Positions 1 through 52,874 are shown, counted from the first letter of the stretch. The stretch is 64,000 nt of DNA from Monoplex corrugatus (GCA_030674185.1 CM060306.1:48139132-48203131), one strand, 5' to 3'. The notes: a model not told the origin generated them from the letters alone. Numbers and translations are program-made.

Positions 1-1250
1 TACAAAATTTTGCATGAAGCATTATCTAACATGTTATCTGATCTAAAACTAGCATCATATCCAAACGAAACCATTGTTTCAACAATTCTTTCATTAAAAT
101 GTAGAGAAGTTACATAGTGGCAAACATTATGGATTATCTATGGAATTTCACTTAAGGCATCTGTGTTGCCATGAAATTTTTAAACGTTTAAGAGACTCAG
201 TTTATCACCTTACCCAAAAGAATAGCACCACTACCCAACAACCATTCAAGTTTTGGGGAGGTGGTAGGAGTCCAAGTTCACCTGAAACCTAAGTCAAATA
301 AAATGGAACCTTCGAGCTCTCTACTACTCTACACTTCTGTCTTAAGTAAATTTATGGGAACTCTTAAAACTTGAGATACGAGTTTTCTTAACTCACTCCC
401 TACTAGGCGATTTGGAATTTAACATTCCTCTGTATACTGGGCGTTTGTATAGGTTTTTTAAAAAAATCATTAAAAAATAACGGCTATACACATATTCTTT
501 TAATTCTGACACATGATTATCATCATATTGAACAAGCATTTTCCAAAGTTTCAAAGCTGTAACCTTTATGGTACTCTTTTTGTTGCCAGTTGTAAAACAA
601 GGTATGTTTTCATGGTAATGAAAATGAGGGTGATCACAAGAGCATATACGGGAAATTCTCACTGTTCTTGAAAAGAGGACTGTTTTTCACATAAATCACA
701 TTGGAAATACCAGTAGAGAGTAAACAATAACTAATTGAGAGTTTCTATTCCCTACAAATAAACTAAAATCAATAACTTACTACTGATAACTTGTCGATTT
801 GTCATTTCATTTTTTTGTACAGGTGTTTAAAAAAATCATAAAAAAATAATGAGGAAACACACACTCTTGAAATTTCCACACATGATTATTGTTTGATTGA
901 ATAAGCATATTACAGAGTTTCAAAGTTGTAACTTTTACAGTTCTCTTTTTGTAGGTGGTGATGAGAGTAAATATGTTTTTGTGACAACAGTTTTCCACAT
1001 AAGTCACATTGAAAATCCCAGTAGAGAGTGAACAATGGCTACCTGAGATTTCTACTTTATACAATTCAGCTAAAGTCAGCAAAATGCTGCTGACTACTTG
1101 GCGATTTGTAGTCGGCTTCAGCATACCAAGTGCTTGAATGGAATTGGAAAATTCATGAAAAATATTAACAAAGCACACATTCTTGAAACAGTAACATATG
1201 ATTAATGTTTGACTAAATAAGCACAGCACAAGGTTTCAAAACTATAACCT
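1..1250. repeat. Three diverged direct repeats, ~380-bp period
   Basis: Segments at about 405-800, 820-1130 and 1135-1250 (partial) share the same order of words: a GTTTAAAAAAATCAT-like start, an ACACATGATTAT block, a GTTTCAAAG-TGTAACCTTT block, CACATAA-TCACATT, CAGTAGAGAG, and a terminal GGCGATTTG. Similarity is roughly 75-80% by eye. No gene is seen here. Confidence 0.6.
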
Positions 1251-1254
1251 CAAC

Positions 1255-1307
1255 ACACAGACACACACATCCAGACACACACACCATACAAACACATTCA
1301 TACATAC

Positions 1308-1345
<38 letters not shown>

Positions 1346-1590
1346 ACAACACAAGTCACACACACAGTACACAAGTGCCACACACAGTACAAACATCACA
1401 CACATAACATCACATGCACATAACAGTGCAGATGTATACACACACACACACACACACATATCACACACTTATCCACATCACACACCACACACACACATAC
1501 ACACACACACAAACATATACACACACACTCACATACACCACACAACCACCACACAACCATCACACACACACACACACACATGCATTTCAT
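1255..1590. repeat. Interrupted (AC)n microsatellite
   Basis: Purely dinucleotide-derived sequence with CACACA runs at 1308-1343, 1438-1457 and 1560-1580. Open frames on either strand are translations of the repeat. Confidence 0.95.
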
Positions 1591-1599
1591 TCACTGCTG

Positions 1600-3780
1600 T
1601 TCCATTTTAAAACTATTTTGCTAGTTCCCCTTATGCCTGAAGGCTTTGATCACTGAATCTCTTTGTTTCATCAACCATGTGCTTCATAATCAGGTCACTG
1701 AATATTTGGTCAAAAAATGAATGGGGGCGTGGTCTGTAATGCCATACAAGTTTAGCCTATGTGTTTTGCTGTCTGTGTATGGAGGAATAACTGAAAGGAA
1801 AACACACACACACATAAAATCTTCAAGCAGACATTCATCACGAAACAACAAAACCAACCTCTGTCAGATCAGCTAGTGGGCTATTTGCATAAGTACCGCG
1901 CTACGAAGGCCACTGGTACACACTGTGTCACTCACCACACCCACCCCTCTCTTCCTTTCACCTTCTCTGTCGGACACATTTTCATCAATTCCATCCCTTC
2001 TGATGGGCTAAAACCACTTTCTTCATACTGTTCTGCATCTTCAGAGTCAGACCCTCGGTAAGAATGACTTTTTTGCCCGACATAAAGTGCAAACATGTCT
2101 TGTTCGACCGCTGTGAGCGCAACTCGTTTGCAGCTGAGACGCCATTGCTCTCTGTGGTAAACAGGAAAGGGGTCAGCACAAAGATAGCTCTGTGGCTGAC
2201 CGGTCATAGGTCACTCGCCACGTGCAGTGGTCAAATGTTACTCTGTGGTAATGAGGCTTTAGCATGACCCACTTCAATTTCCACTACACAGCACTCTGTC
2301 AGTGGAAATTTTTGAAGGTCAGATCCGTATATCCGGCCCTTAGTAAGGAAGCACTTCGCCGAGCCTGTCCGCATATCCAGCTGTTAGAGCTGAGTGAATT
2401 AAAGCTTGTTCTGATAAGTAATCAATGAACAGGTAAACCATCGTAATTATTATGAATTCATTGAATTGGTTTTCATTATAAGTATTATCTGGAGTCTGTG
2501 TGAGACAAATTATGACCCACAATTCCAGTAGCTGTGGAGATTTAGTGATCTGAAATCAAGTTCTTAAGATTCTAATATAATTGTGAATAAAAACCTCACT
2601 CCTCAGACCTACTAAGCATATTTTTACTACTGTGTAATTACCATTTCCTATTCTGACTGATCATTGTTTTTCAGCTGAAGTATTATTTGGAGTCTGTTTA
2701 GTAAAACCAAAGCAAGAATTCCAACAATTGGGAAAATACATAACTTTTGTTTTAGGACTATCCCTAACCTCTAATTTTTGAATATCACTAGACATCCCTA
2801 GCCTCTAATTTTTGAATGCCACTCGACAATCAATTAATCTTAATAAGTAATTAGTAAAATAATCATAGTTTTTTTCAAAATGCAAACCACCTGGAGTCTA
2901 AGACTGTAAGAGTGTGTGTGTGGAAAATTACAAGCCAGAAGCTCCTATGGCAGTTATACTTACACTGTTGTTACAGCACTTGATTTTAGGACATAAATTT
3001 CAGTTAGGTGGATTAAATATTTTCAAAATGTTTGCCCTTCACACCGAATTCCTGAAGCAAAATAAATGTGCACACACACACACATTAAGAGAAATAAAAC
3101 TTATACAACAACAAATAGAACAATAAAAAAGAAATAGACAAAAAGCCAACAAAACAAAATGCACAACCAATCAAAAGCCAACAGATATTTAGTTCAGTAC
3201 CACTACAGACCAAGCCAACAGATAAGATGTGGCTGGTGATCCGATGGAAACAAAAACAAGCTTTAAAAAGCTGCATATTAACCATCTTTGTGCATAAAAC
3301 TGCCAACTGTTCTGCAAGTCAACTGTTCTGCTAGACTAATGAGCATACAAAGTCTCACCAATGCTAAAATTTCTCACTATTTGTGTTACATGTATCTACA
3401 CACACACATATGTGTACACATTCTCTCTCTCTCTCTCTATCTCCCCTTCTTTCAATGGTTTCATGCTCTGTCCCTTTCTCTCCCTTACACACACCCACAC
3501 TTTAAAAGCAAGTGATTAAAACTATGACAGGAGAAAACTATTGCAGAATGACAATAAAGTAATTTGCAAAACATAACAAACGACCGATTGGACTAAAATA
3601 AATTTCGGTTATGTACAACTACAAGCAAAAAGATAATGATTATAAATGTATATCAAACTAAAGAATTCTCTTTAACTAACACAGAAAATCCATGTAAACT
3701 TTGAGATCAATCATCTACTTTTACATTTTCGTGTTATCACCAGATTTTCCGCTCCCACCACCCTGATGAAAGTCTCCAGA
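1600..3780. other. Intergenic, no supported gene
   Basis: Contains a diverged 36-bp tandem duplication at about 2756-2825 (CCCTA-CCTCTAATTTTTGAAT), a CT-rich microsatellite at 3422-3440, and a minus-strand open frame 1932-2207 with an acidic stretch that I cannot assign. Confidence 0.5.
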
Positions 3781-3805
3781 AGAAAGTTAGACCACCGTTG
3801 TTGTA

Positions 3806-4136
3806 TAATCATCATCATCATCATCAATATCATCATCATCATGTGCCCTGCCACGTGGTGTTGGTGATCATGGCCCTCCATATGAATCTATCCTTTGTCA
3901 ATGCAAGTACATCTCCCAGCCTCTCCGTTTTCACCGCAAATCCAATATTTTCTCACTGGGTCTACCTGATGTTCTCTTTCCCTCCAGCTTTCATGTTGTG
4001 ACAGATGCTCTAATTTCTCTTTCCTCATACAATGGCCCATAAATGTTGCTTGTCTTTTCCTAATCTTCTTTATTGATTTTGATCTCGTGCCTGCCTCCTC
4101 CAAGACTATCTCGTTTGTTTTCTTTGCTGTTTAAAA
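3806..4136 (-). mobile_element. Non-LTR retrotransposon 3' fragment (ATG-tailed LINE family)
   Basis: The minus-strand translation gives a degenerate SIKKIRKRQATFMGHCMRKE, then KLEHL, the C-terminal region of a LINE ORF2. In this orientation it ends in an (ATG)n tail, seen on the + strand as ATCATC at 3810-3842. It is the same 3' end as at 29120-29420 and 58948-59190. Confidence 0.7.
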
Positions 4137-5311
4137 CCACATTTCAGTTGCCACTTTTATTGTACATAACAATAACTTATTCTGCTAAATATTTTAGTCA
4201 TCATGATCATCATAATATTTATTATAAACAGAATTTTACTATTTTTCGGGGCAACATGTTGGGCTAGTGAAAATATCTGCGGGCTAGATCTTAAAATCTA
4301 CAAGCCCGGTTGGCTAGTAGAAAATTTTAATCTTCTCTAGGCCTGCTTAAGCGACATGGATCTAGTTGATGACAACGTGATTGTCTCTATATAATAGCCT
4401 ATAAATATTATTCTACGACTCAGCAGTCAACTGCCTAGGCGTTCATTACAAAATCTGTACAAGCTACAATCTGCTATCATGAATCGATTAGGTATAGCAT
4501 AGATTTAATGACGGTAAAGGTGTGAATGACAGCTCACTGCATCATCTTCCCATTGAAGCTCAGGAGGTCTTTCGTTTGGGTCAAAGTTTCGAGTTCGACC
4601 CATCAACTGATCCAAAATTGCAGCTGCAGCACTGGTCGCCATGATGTCCTATTAGGTGCGGAATTAGGACAGACAAACTTGTACCAGTAATGGAAGCCTA
4701 ACAATGTATACCGATAAAGAACAGTACACACACGCAAGCCACATCAACTAGTTTGACAGTAGGCCTATGTATAAAACAGCAGTTGAAAACAGAAATAATT
4801 CGAGATGTACCGAAATCACCGAAAGTAAACCTTATCAACATAAAATGTTTAATCTATTGCTGTTAGTATTATTTGATTATTTCTTAGTCGTTTTCTGTTT
4901 TTGTTTCCTTTTCAAATGTTCTATTATTATTATTATTATTACTATCATCATCATCATCATTGTTATTATTATCATCATCATTATTATTATCATTATTCAC
5001 TGAACAAACTGTACACAGATACTCATCAGCGAATGACTGGCACTATCCACCATACGTGAAAAGAGATAATTTTCGCAACCTGGAAAACATACCACAACGA
5101 CGATAAAAGTCAAGACTGCCTGTGGAGAGATAGATCTAATTAATTTTTACGTTAATGCAGTATTAGACATCGAAGCTTATCAAAACTGATGACAGGTCAT
5201 TACATTAAATCAGAAATAGGTAGTCGGAGTAACACTAATCCAAAAACAGACAGATACGTATATGATGGACTCGCTCCCATCAGACTGAAAAGGCATCATC
5301 ATGCGCGCGCG

Positions 5312-5314
<3 letters not shown>

Positions 5315-5387
<73 letters not shown>
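5315..5387. repeat. (GT)n microsatellite
   Basis: Near-perfect dinucleotide array, preceded by a GCGCGCGC run at about 5304-5311, giving an alternating purine-pyrimidine tract of about 80 bp. Confidence 0.97.
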
Positions 5388-5389
<2 letters not shown>

Positions 5390-5615
5390 TGGGGTGTTTA
5401 AGAGAAGTACAGAAACAAACAAGTGTACCCATAATTTCCTCAACTAATCTTCTGATTATTTTCACAATATGTCGTCATCATATTGTGAAATTTTGTACAC
5501 AGCTTCAGGCTTTTTTCTCCCCGATTTGTCATTATAAAGAATAACAGAATGTCAATACGAGTGTGCCTTAATACTCCTCCATCCCTATCTTGTTTTCCCT
5601 GTGAATGTAAATGTG

Positions 5616-5616
<1 letters not shown>

Positions 5617-5687
<71 letters not shown>
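5617..5687. repeat. (GT)n microsatellite
   Basis: Near-perfect dinucleotide array of about 35 units. Confidence 0.97.
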
Positions 5688-5688
<1 letters not shown>

Positions 5689-6293
5689 TTAGATGAGGAT
5701 TGTTGTTTCTTCGACACATTATACATGAAGATCAATTAGCAGGCCTTGTTGTTATGACACAGGCATAGTGTGTCTGGAGACCCAGCCCATGGGTCCAATG
5801 GCTTCAGAGGCCAGATAAAATGGCGAGATGCCTCCTACGTTGCGCCTATAATGCTGGCTCAGCTGCCGAGCGGCAAGCTGAGCAATCTAGGTATACGGTT
5901 GTCTGTGGGTTTTATTGCACAATTGTTTTCCGAACTGTGCAGAGCCCAACTGGCCCTCAGTCCGAGCTGGAACGTTTTAGTTTTCTTGAGCCGTGCCGGA
6001 GCACGAGTGCATCCCTGTCGTTAACTTGACCAAGAGGGACTACTGATTGTAATAAAATTGATCCCATTTTGGGAAACTTCTTTTGCGCAAGGATTCCAAA
6101 GGTGATAATTCAAGCATTGCCCTTTACGTCGTGATATCTAGATTTTTTATTTGTGATAACACGATTCTTTACTTTTGCAGGCTTTGTAGAGATTGTTTCA
6201 TTTCACGCAGAGGAAATTTTAGACAAGACTTGCTAAAAGATATTTTCCTCCAATCAAAGAGACCTTAGGTAGTATGTGCATGTGAACTGCAAG

Positions 6294-6301
6294 TGACGTC
6301 A
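6294..6301. promoter_or_regulatory. Palindromic CRE-type site TGACGTCA upstream of eRF3
   Basis: A perfect 8-bp CRE (ATF/CREB consensus) lies 72 bp before the eRF3 ATG, in a GC-richer, CpG-containing patch. The position suits a TATA-less housekeeping promoter. Transcription start is unknown. Confidence 0.5.
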
Positions 6302-6372
6302 CGAGGGAGCCATACACGCGGTGTTCGTGCAATTCGTGAAACAGCCACATATTTTTCGTGAAAGATCGTACT

Positions 6373-45439
<39,067 letters not shown>

Positions 45440-48400
45440 ATTCCTTGTGACATGGATTCCTGATTGTGGAACACGACCCCTTGGCTGACAGGACGAAATG
45501 CTTCAGGCTTTCCTTCAGGACAGCATCAGTCTCTGAGTGATCTTGGACACTTTGAAAAGGTCTGTCCATCTATGGTCTTGGCTATTTATTGCTGCAGAGT
45601 GGCCAACAGTGTGGGCAAAGCATGTAGACATGTTTGTATTTTGATGCAGTGTTCAGGAGCAGCATACAAGGGGTGTGTCAACCAACCAGTCAGCTGGTGT
45701 AGCTGCTGGGTCGGTCAAGAAAGAAAGTATGAACCAAGTTATCTACCAACCATTAATAAAGGAGAAATCACCTTGGTGGTGAAGTTACTGCATCCTTATG
45801 CATAGCTTAATGCGACAAAATTTCTTTTCCTTCTATCAGGTAGATGTAAAATCTCGCATGTATTTTTTTCCAATGTGTGTACCTCACATGTGTATCTAAT
45901 CCAGAGGAGTGAGTGATAGAATTGTTTTAACACATGAGTTAGGGACTAATGTGTGTGAATGTGTCAAGGGTACATGATAGTTTCATGAGAGTTGGTGCTT
46001 GTGCAGTACTCGAGCAGTAAAGGTACAAAGGAGGCTGGCAAGTCAGTTGCTGTAATGCATGTGTCCTCTGATTTGTTTTTGAATGAATAAGTGAGAAATG
46101 TGTGTGTCCTGCTTTAAACTTGAGTGACAGGAAGTTAGAGAAATGCCTGAGCATATGTAGAGTATGGACATAGATAGGACACTGCCAAGTGCACTCTGTG
46201 ATGACCTTCTCTCAGGAAACTGTTATCTGCTTTTGATCATTTAAAGAGAGAGAGAGAGAATGAATGAAGAGTGTTGGGTTTGATTTAACTCTTTTGCCAC
46301 CATGTTGCCTGTGATGTACATCACTTCTTGCTGCTTTGTCCACCACTTATGTCATTTTTCTTTTTTTTTTCCCCTGTAGGCTGTATGCTTTGCACAGAAT
46401 AAATTCATAACTTTGCTCTTTAAAGTCCAAACTTGACCAGCAGCATTTGTTCCTATGGAGCTGAATATATCGATGAACTGTGTGTTTGTCATGTTTAAAC
46501 ATGACCAAATTTGGCTCTAGTACCATGTATTAGAGTCCAAGATGGTGGTGAAGCCATTGTTTAATGCTTGTGGTATGTGGCAGCAAAAGAGTTAAAGTGA
46601 TCCTAAAGGAACTGTTTGAATGATGATTGTTGATTACATGAATTTTGATTGGGATTTCGTGGAGGGGTGTGATCGGATGGATTGTGATGTGTATGCTGCA
46701 TCTGCCTGTTTTTGTCATGCTACTACAGCATGCACTCAATGACCCTATACTTCTCCATGCAATTTTTTGAAAACATTTTATTCTTGAGTTGTTAAGAAAC
46801 TGTATTTTTGGTTGGTGGTTCTTTGTTTCATAGTTTGTCTTTTGTTGACTTGTTTAATAGTTCTCTCTGACTTCTTTTCTTTTTGTAGTCATGATTTGTA
46901 TTGTTCAGTTTCTTACCTCCTTCCGTCATTTACATTTACATTGTCATTTGTTTCCCTTCAAGTTGAAAGAGAGAAAGTCCAGTTGGTGCGAAAAGTTGAA
47001 TACATCACTGAAATGTGATCCCCCATTTAAGAAAGAGAATTTAATGGGGCACTGTATTTTCCCCTGAATATTCTGAATTGTAGTAAAATTCTAGTCACTG
47101 GAAGTAGTAGCATATATATTGCTTATCATGGACAGATGACTTTCGACATTTGTCCCAGAAAGGATAAGTAGGGCATTTTGGAATTAAGGAAATTACTGGG
47201 CATCTCCCTAGCTGCTTAAAAAAAATTATAGCCCTTCAGTCTGGTCAATAAATTTCAAGCACATTTGAGTTCTAGGTTATACATTTACTGAATTGGCACA
47301 GTTTTTCAAGAGTTATAAAACAAAATTTACATATTTGGACCAGGATGGACGAAGAAAAAGGGACCATTGCCCATTTGCTCAGGTTCCAAGTAACTTGTGA
47401 AGCCTTACAGTACAATCACAGTATGTATACAGTTAGGTGCTTGCTTTCCCTCCGTTGGTCTTGCACTTGGGAAAGAAGCCATGTTGCAAAGAATGACCTG
47501 ATGCAGATGATGTTTGTCCTGCCTAATTGTTGAGGAAGAGCGCTTCTGCTTTTTGTTTTCTTTCATCTGGAGAGTATTTTTTTAATATTATTTTAATTTT
47601 GATTTCTTTAAAGTCTGGAAATGCTGTCACGGTACAGGCATTTCTGTTGTATTTTGGTCGTTGGAAACTGGATTATAAGTATGTATTAGTCCAGCACATT
47701 TTGAACAGGAGTTAATGTTAATTTCAGTATTCCATTTGAGATTTTCCAGTATCATATAAACAGACCTAAAATACTGTGGATCTTAGTATATTGGTAGATA
47801 GTTGCTTTGGTCTTATGGCTCCCCTACCATTGCCACCACTGTCCTGTCCTTGTCCCCACCCACCCACCCACCACCACCCTTTTTTTCTTTATTTGAACTG
47901 GTTGTTTTCTAACCGTGATTTTTTTAAAAATTGTTTTCTTAGCATGACCTTTGCAGTTATAATATGGATTTTGTCAGATATTTTAAGTCCCATTTTTGTA
48001 CTTACGATTAAACATGGAGACATGTTTACAGGGAATTAAATTAAATTAACTTTATGTGTTTGCTTTGCACGCTAATGTATTAAAGCGGTTGCTATTGCTT
48101 GATTTAGACATTTGTTGGGATTTGTATGTGTGATCTCGTCACAGCGTCGTTTCTGTTCAGTCCTGGTGATTGAACAGTAGACTGCACCAAAGTAAGTATG
48201 TGAATGTTGTGGGTGTCGGTAGATTAAAAGAATTGTGTTTGATGTCAAAAAAATACTGAAAATGAACACATACTTGTTGCTAAGTACTGTTCTGCATTGT
48301 TGGGGGTAGGTGTTTTTAAACTCTGCTGTTTCAGTAGTTAAGTGTTACCAGCCACGAATTTGTTACCTGATTATATGGTATGATATTACATTTTCTTGTC

Positions 48401-50910
48401 TTTTTGACTAAGGGCTGTCAATTTTTAATAGTTTCGATTTGTGATGGTGGGAAATAAGCAAGAAGGTTCAGTTACCAGCTGTAGCAAAGAGTTCACTAGT
48501 CTTCAGCTTGAGTTGCAGAGTGCTATTTTGCACTTTTCATATTGTCTTAATGATAGATCTTTAGGAGAAATGAGCAGTATGAAACTGTAAAAGGAAAAAA
48601 TGGATATATTAGTACTGATATATAGCCTGCTTTGGAGCTGCAGGTGAAGTAATTGGGTTTTGGTGTCTGTATCATAAACATGCAAGGTACTGCATTAGAT
48701 GTATTATCTTTTGATACGATTCCATTGGGGGGAGGGGTTAATTTATTCATCAGGCATTGTGTTGTATTAGAGGCCACAGAGATTAATTGATAATCCTTCG
48801 CAACTTGATTAATTGGTAATCCTTCACAATCTCTCCCTCAGCAAACCCACCCTTTTTTGCATGAAGAGTAGGAACCTGTTTAAATTTGTGGTGTTCGGTT
48901 GCTTTCAGTATAGTTTTGAAATTTTTAATGTTCGTTTGACAAGATGTCTCAGTTTTTCCCCCCTAAGTATAATCAAATGTACAGGGTTATGTGAATAAGA
49001 AACTATTAAATGTTTGTGTAACAATGTATTTAAAAGGAAATATTTGCAGATTTTAGGTTTAGGTTATCAGGCATTCATCATCAGCTGCAAAATCAGTATG
49101 GAGTCCTGAGCTCAATGTAATACTCCCATTTTCTGTTTGCAGATTTTGTTGCTATGCTTACATAACAAATTTATCACGGCTGATTGCCCCATATTGATGT
49201 GGACTTTCCTTCAGTGCATTTTGATTAAAACAAATTACCTATTTATTTGTATTATCATTGAACTTGCATATAGTATGGATGCAGTGTACATCATAGTTGG
49301 GTTGAAACAAAAGTTGTTGCTGCTATTCTGTGTCAAGTGGTGTATGTTTTCAAAAGCTTGATTGTTCTGATGATAGAAGAGTGATTTTTGCTGATGTCTG
49401 TTTTTCGAGAATGTCTCCAAGTATGTTTGTCAACTTTTCTATAAGCACTGACTTTTAAGTGAATTATGAGAGGTAGAAGAATAGCTAATATTTCATTTTC
49501 ATTCTGTGAGCTTGTTCATCTCAACCCGTGTGTGAAGAGGGATGCAAGTGGAGAGCTGAATATGATCACACAGACATTCATCTTTGTGAAAATGTTGCAT
49601 ACAAAAAAGAGGGGGAAAAAAACAGAGACAATGTAACATATACATGCGAAAATAAAAGCAACATTTATAGTAGATTCAAGAAATTTACTTGTTTTGTTCT
49701 GATACACAATTTCAACAAATTATGAACTGCTTCAAACACTTTATTCATAATGAAATGGGGTTATACATTGTCATAGAGCAAGACACCTAATTCATTTCTG
49801 CATTTTAAATCAAACTGGTTTCTATCACAGTCGATATTGGTAACTCACCTCAGATCTCCTATGGAGACAATAGAAATAAAATTTCACAGACTTGCCATAT
49901 TATGTGCCTTTTTCTTTCTTTCTTTCTTTCTAATTTTTCTGTGTGACTATGTTTTGGTTTGGTTTGAATCATTTTCAGCATGGAATGGGATGAAATGTTT
50001 TTGGGAATTAAACAAAATAATTATGCTATGGTATGTTTGCAATTGCAGATTGAAATGATATGCAAGGAGTATATATATATATATAGTCCAGTCAACAAAT
50101 GGTTTTGATTCAAGATAGGTTATGTCCAGGATTGGAGTGGGAGGGTATTTTTTTATTTTTTTTATTCAGCAGTGTTGGATAGATGAAATATGAACCCTGA
50201 AGGGCATTTACTCAGCTGTTGAGTGTCTGAATCTATCCAGTGGTTGTGATAGAAGTATTGGAACTACTGGAATTGTAACCGTTACTTGTTTTTAGTACCA
50301 CAGAATGAGAATCATCTTATAAGGTTATACTCCAGGTAATATATTCCATGTTGCATGAGTGTAATTTCACGAATTAGATCCATGTTGCATGCTGCTGATT
50401 TAAGCAGCATGTTCATGATCAGTAGGTATGGTTGGATGTGGATGAAAGAGACGTTAATGGTGATACACAGGTTGCCTCTCTGGGTTTCTTTCAGACCAGC
50501 ATCCCATTTTCCCTGTTTGTAGAAGGCAATGGGATTTGTAAGGTGTGTGGCCTGACTATTATTGTCAGGTGAAAAATAAAGTCTTTGAAGATAACTTTAA
50601 ATCTTCGAGTGTTCCAGCTATGTATGTTGGATGTGTGGATTGCAAGTACATAGCAGACTGAGACAGGCAGAGAGTTTTGGAATGGTTGGTTAATTCCTGT
50701 CACCATATTGGTAACACTGTATCATAACGCATGATCAAGAAAATAAACAAAAGAAAGACTTATTTCTAGATTTGCAGTATATCAGACATACTGCATACAG
50801 TTTTGCCACATTAATTTGAGCATAGGAGAACTATAGTTGACATGTATAACTAACTATAATGTGGTATAAAAGAATGAGTGTTATTTGATATTTTGTAAAA
50901 TAAATCCTGT
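45440..50910 (+). other. Probable eRF3 3' UTR and downstream intergenic sequence
   Basis: No convincing coding sequence. Poly(A) signals AATAAA lie at 45756-45761 (317 bp after the stop), 46398-46403, 49651-49656, 50575-50580 and 50899-50904, so short and long 3' UTR forms are possible. A 27-bp tandem duplication lies at about 48779-48830 and a short AT run at about 50071-50084. The open frames here are short and unsupported. Confidence 0.4.
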
Positions 50911-51109
50911 GAAACATGGAAGCAAATTGGAAGACAAATTCACAGCTTTCATGGACATGTTTCAATTATATAGAACTAGTGATTAACCATGTATTATTAT
51001 GTTATGGTCGTGCATAGCATAAGTTTCAGATTCTCATTCCTCAATGGTTTTTTATAGGAAGGGGGGGGGGGGTGAGTGTATACAGTGTATACAATTTTGA
51101 ATTTTGTTT

Positions 51110-52460
51110 TGGTTTCTGAGAACTTTGGGACACACACAGGCACAAAGTACTAAATTCACAGACTTACACAAAGTGCAATATAATGCACTGTTTGAGAATT
51201 TTGGTAAGTGTATCCCATCACTGGTAGCAGATCTGGGCTCAAATTGGAAAGAGAAACATGTTCAGTTAGTTTTTTCAGTTGTTATAATTGAACACCCAAG
51301 CACATTACATAATCTGTCACTGATAGTAATTGACAGAATTCAAATTCAGTATCCTATATGGAAAAAAAAAGAGGGGGGGGGGGGGAAGGAGAATAAGACA
51401 TCTCAAACAGGAAAATACAAAGACAGAAGGAGAATAAGACATCGCAAATAAAAACGGGTTACGCAAACATGTCTGATAAAATTGTTCACAGTTGGCTTAC
51501 ATCTATGAAAAGCGATTTACAGCAACTTGAAGACTTTGTTCATTAAAAGTTTTTTTTTAATTAAGTTTTGTTCATTAGAAATGTGCAAATTAAAGCATGA
51601 AAACATTGACACAAGAACTGATTTTTGAAAATTACTAGGTTACTAGTTTTAGCCATCTTTGTAAGAAGTGAAACGTTCTTTTTATTCACAAAGATATGGG
51701 AGAAAGGTCAGTTCTTTAGGGCAGGTGGATTGTCAAATCATGCACTTGTCAAATTATTTTTTGCACATGTCTGTTTAATGTATGATTATTCCATCACTTA
51801 GTTGCAGATCTGCACTGATGAGAAGCATCTTCAAATATTTTTTTTTACCTGTAGTATGTGTGAACACCCACATAACTTAGATAACCTGTCAGAGAGTAAA
51901 TGACAGCCAAATTGTACATGGCAACCAACTTTTCATTGCATTACTAAATTCAATTTCCTATTAAAGTTTGGCAAGTAAAAAAAAAACTATACAACGAAAC
52001 AATCAAAAAGAACAAAGAAAAAGACCACCTGAAACAGAAAAGGATCACAAAAACATATCTGATAAATCTATGTCAGACAGAATCATCTCAAACGGAAAAC
52101 AACTACAGAAATATTAATAAAAAGTCTGAAACGGGAAGATATCACAGAAACGTATGTAAAAATGTTCTTAGTTGAACCTTTAAAAGCGATTTACAGCGAC
52201 ACTTTTTTTTTATATAGTAAAAATGTGTATTCAAAGCATGAAAATCACATGCTTTCATTTCATAATCACTGACACAATGATTGATTTAAAAAGAATTACA
52301 TTATCATTGGTTTTGCCCGTATTTTTTTTTAATAAATGAAAGTTTTCTTTTTCACTTCTCAAAAAGACAGGGAAAATCACTTTATTAGGGCAGGTATACT
52401 TGTCATATCGTACACTTGTAAAATTATCGTGCACATTTACATAATAATTTTTCCTGATCC
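51110..52460. repeat. Diverged tandem duplication, ~670-bp period
   Basis: Matching landmarks: GAACACCCA (~51290 / ~51861), AAAGCGATTTACAGC (51509 / 52183), AAAGCATGAAAA (~51592 / ~52215), TTAGGGCAGGT (51717 / 52386), CACTTGTCAAATTAT / CACTTGTAAAATTAT (51743 / 52412). No coding content. Confidence 0.75.
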
Positions 52461-52674
52461 CAGTTGGTTATATAGTGGACAATGATCAGTTCAAATTGAT
52501 AAACTAACACTTTCTTAACAGAGATGGAATGGAGGAAGGGGGAAGGTATGTTGAAAACCGATTCAGTCAATGAATCTGGAAAATCATAGGCGATACACAA
52601 TATGCCATGTTTTACAATTCAAACAGAAGATACTGATGTTTTTGTTCATTAGTCTTACTGTATGCCATGTGTCT

Positions 52675-52874
52675 TTAGAGGTCAAAGTCCAGGTAACGGT
52701 CAGCTTGTTCATTGATTTTGGCGATGATCTCGTCTCGCACATTGTGCTGCTGGGTACTGCGCTTGGATGTGACTGCAACAGAGACAATAATATTGGCGAT
52801 AAACAAAAACTTGGGTACCATTTCTCTCATAACAGGGCTGGGAATGTGCAGTATAATGAAGCTGAACAGGGATA
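52675..52874 (-). CDS. Terminal coding exon of an unidentified minus-strand gene
   Basis: Minus strand, acceptor CTCCTCAG then 65 codons and TAA. The first part is hydrophobic (SLFSFIILHIPS...MVPKFLFIANIIVSVAV), probably one membrane-associated segment. The hydrophilic tail is TSKRSTQQHNVRDEIIAKIN ending YLDFDL. I do not recognise the family. It may be the 3' end of the gene whose exons lie at 58.2-62.9 kb. Phase cannot be tested because intervening exons are not identified. Confidence 0.45.

Larger units (their letters stand above)
4137..6290. other. Intergenic upstream of eRF3, microsatellite-rich
   Basis: Contains (ATT/ATC)n at 4921-4998, (GT)n at about 5315-5387 and again at 5617-5687. 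An open frame 5770-6024 overlaps the probable promoter-proximal region but shows no recognisable domain. Confidence 0.5.

Noticed and set aside
1396..1656. Open frames across AC/GT arrays on both strands (also 5189-5544, 21379-21836, 27357-27623, 56555-56879, 57639-58198, 60308-60701, 61484-61766, 62854-63744)
   Set aside because: They are translations of dinucleotide repeats (Cys-Val or His-Thr alternation) with no flanking coding signal.
1932..2207. Minus-strand 91-codon frame with an acidic SDSEDAEQYEE segment
   Set aside because: It resembles the acidic N-terminus seen in piggyBac relics, but there is no TTAA pair, core domain or splice support, so it is not called.
5770..6029. Open frames upstream of eRF3
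   Set aside because: Two overlapping frames with similar composition, no motif and no splice connection to the eRF3 ATG. Probably promoter or upstream non-coding sequence.
45464..45805. Open frame right after the eRF3 stop
   Set aside because: It overlaps the likely 3' UTR and poly(A) signal at 45756, and the translation shows no family resemblance.
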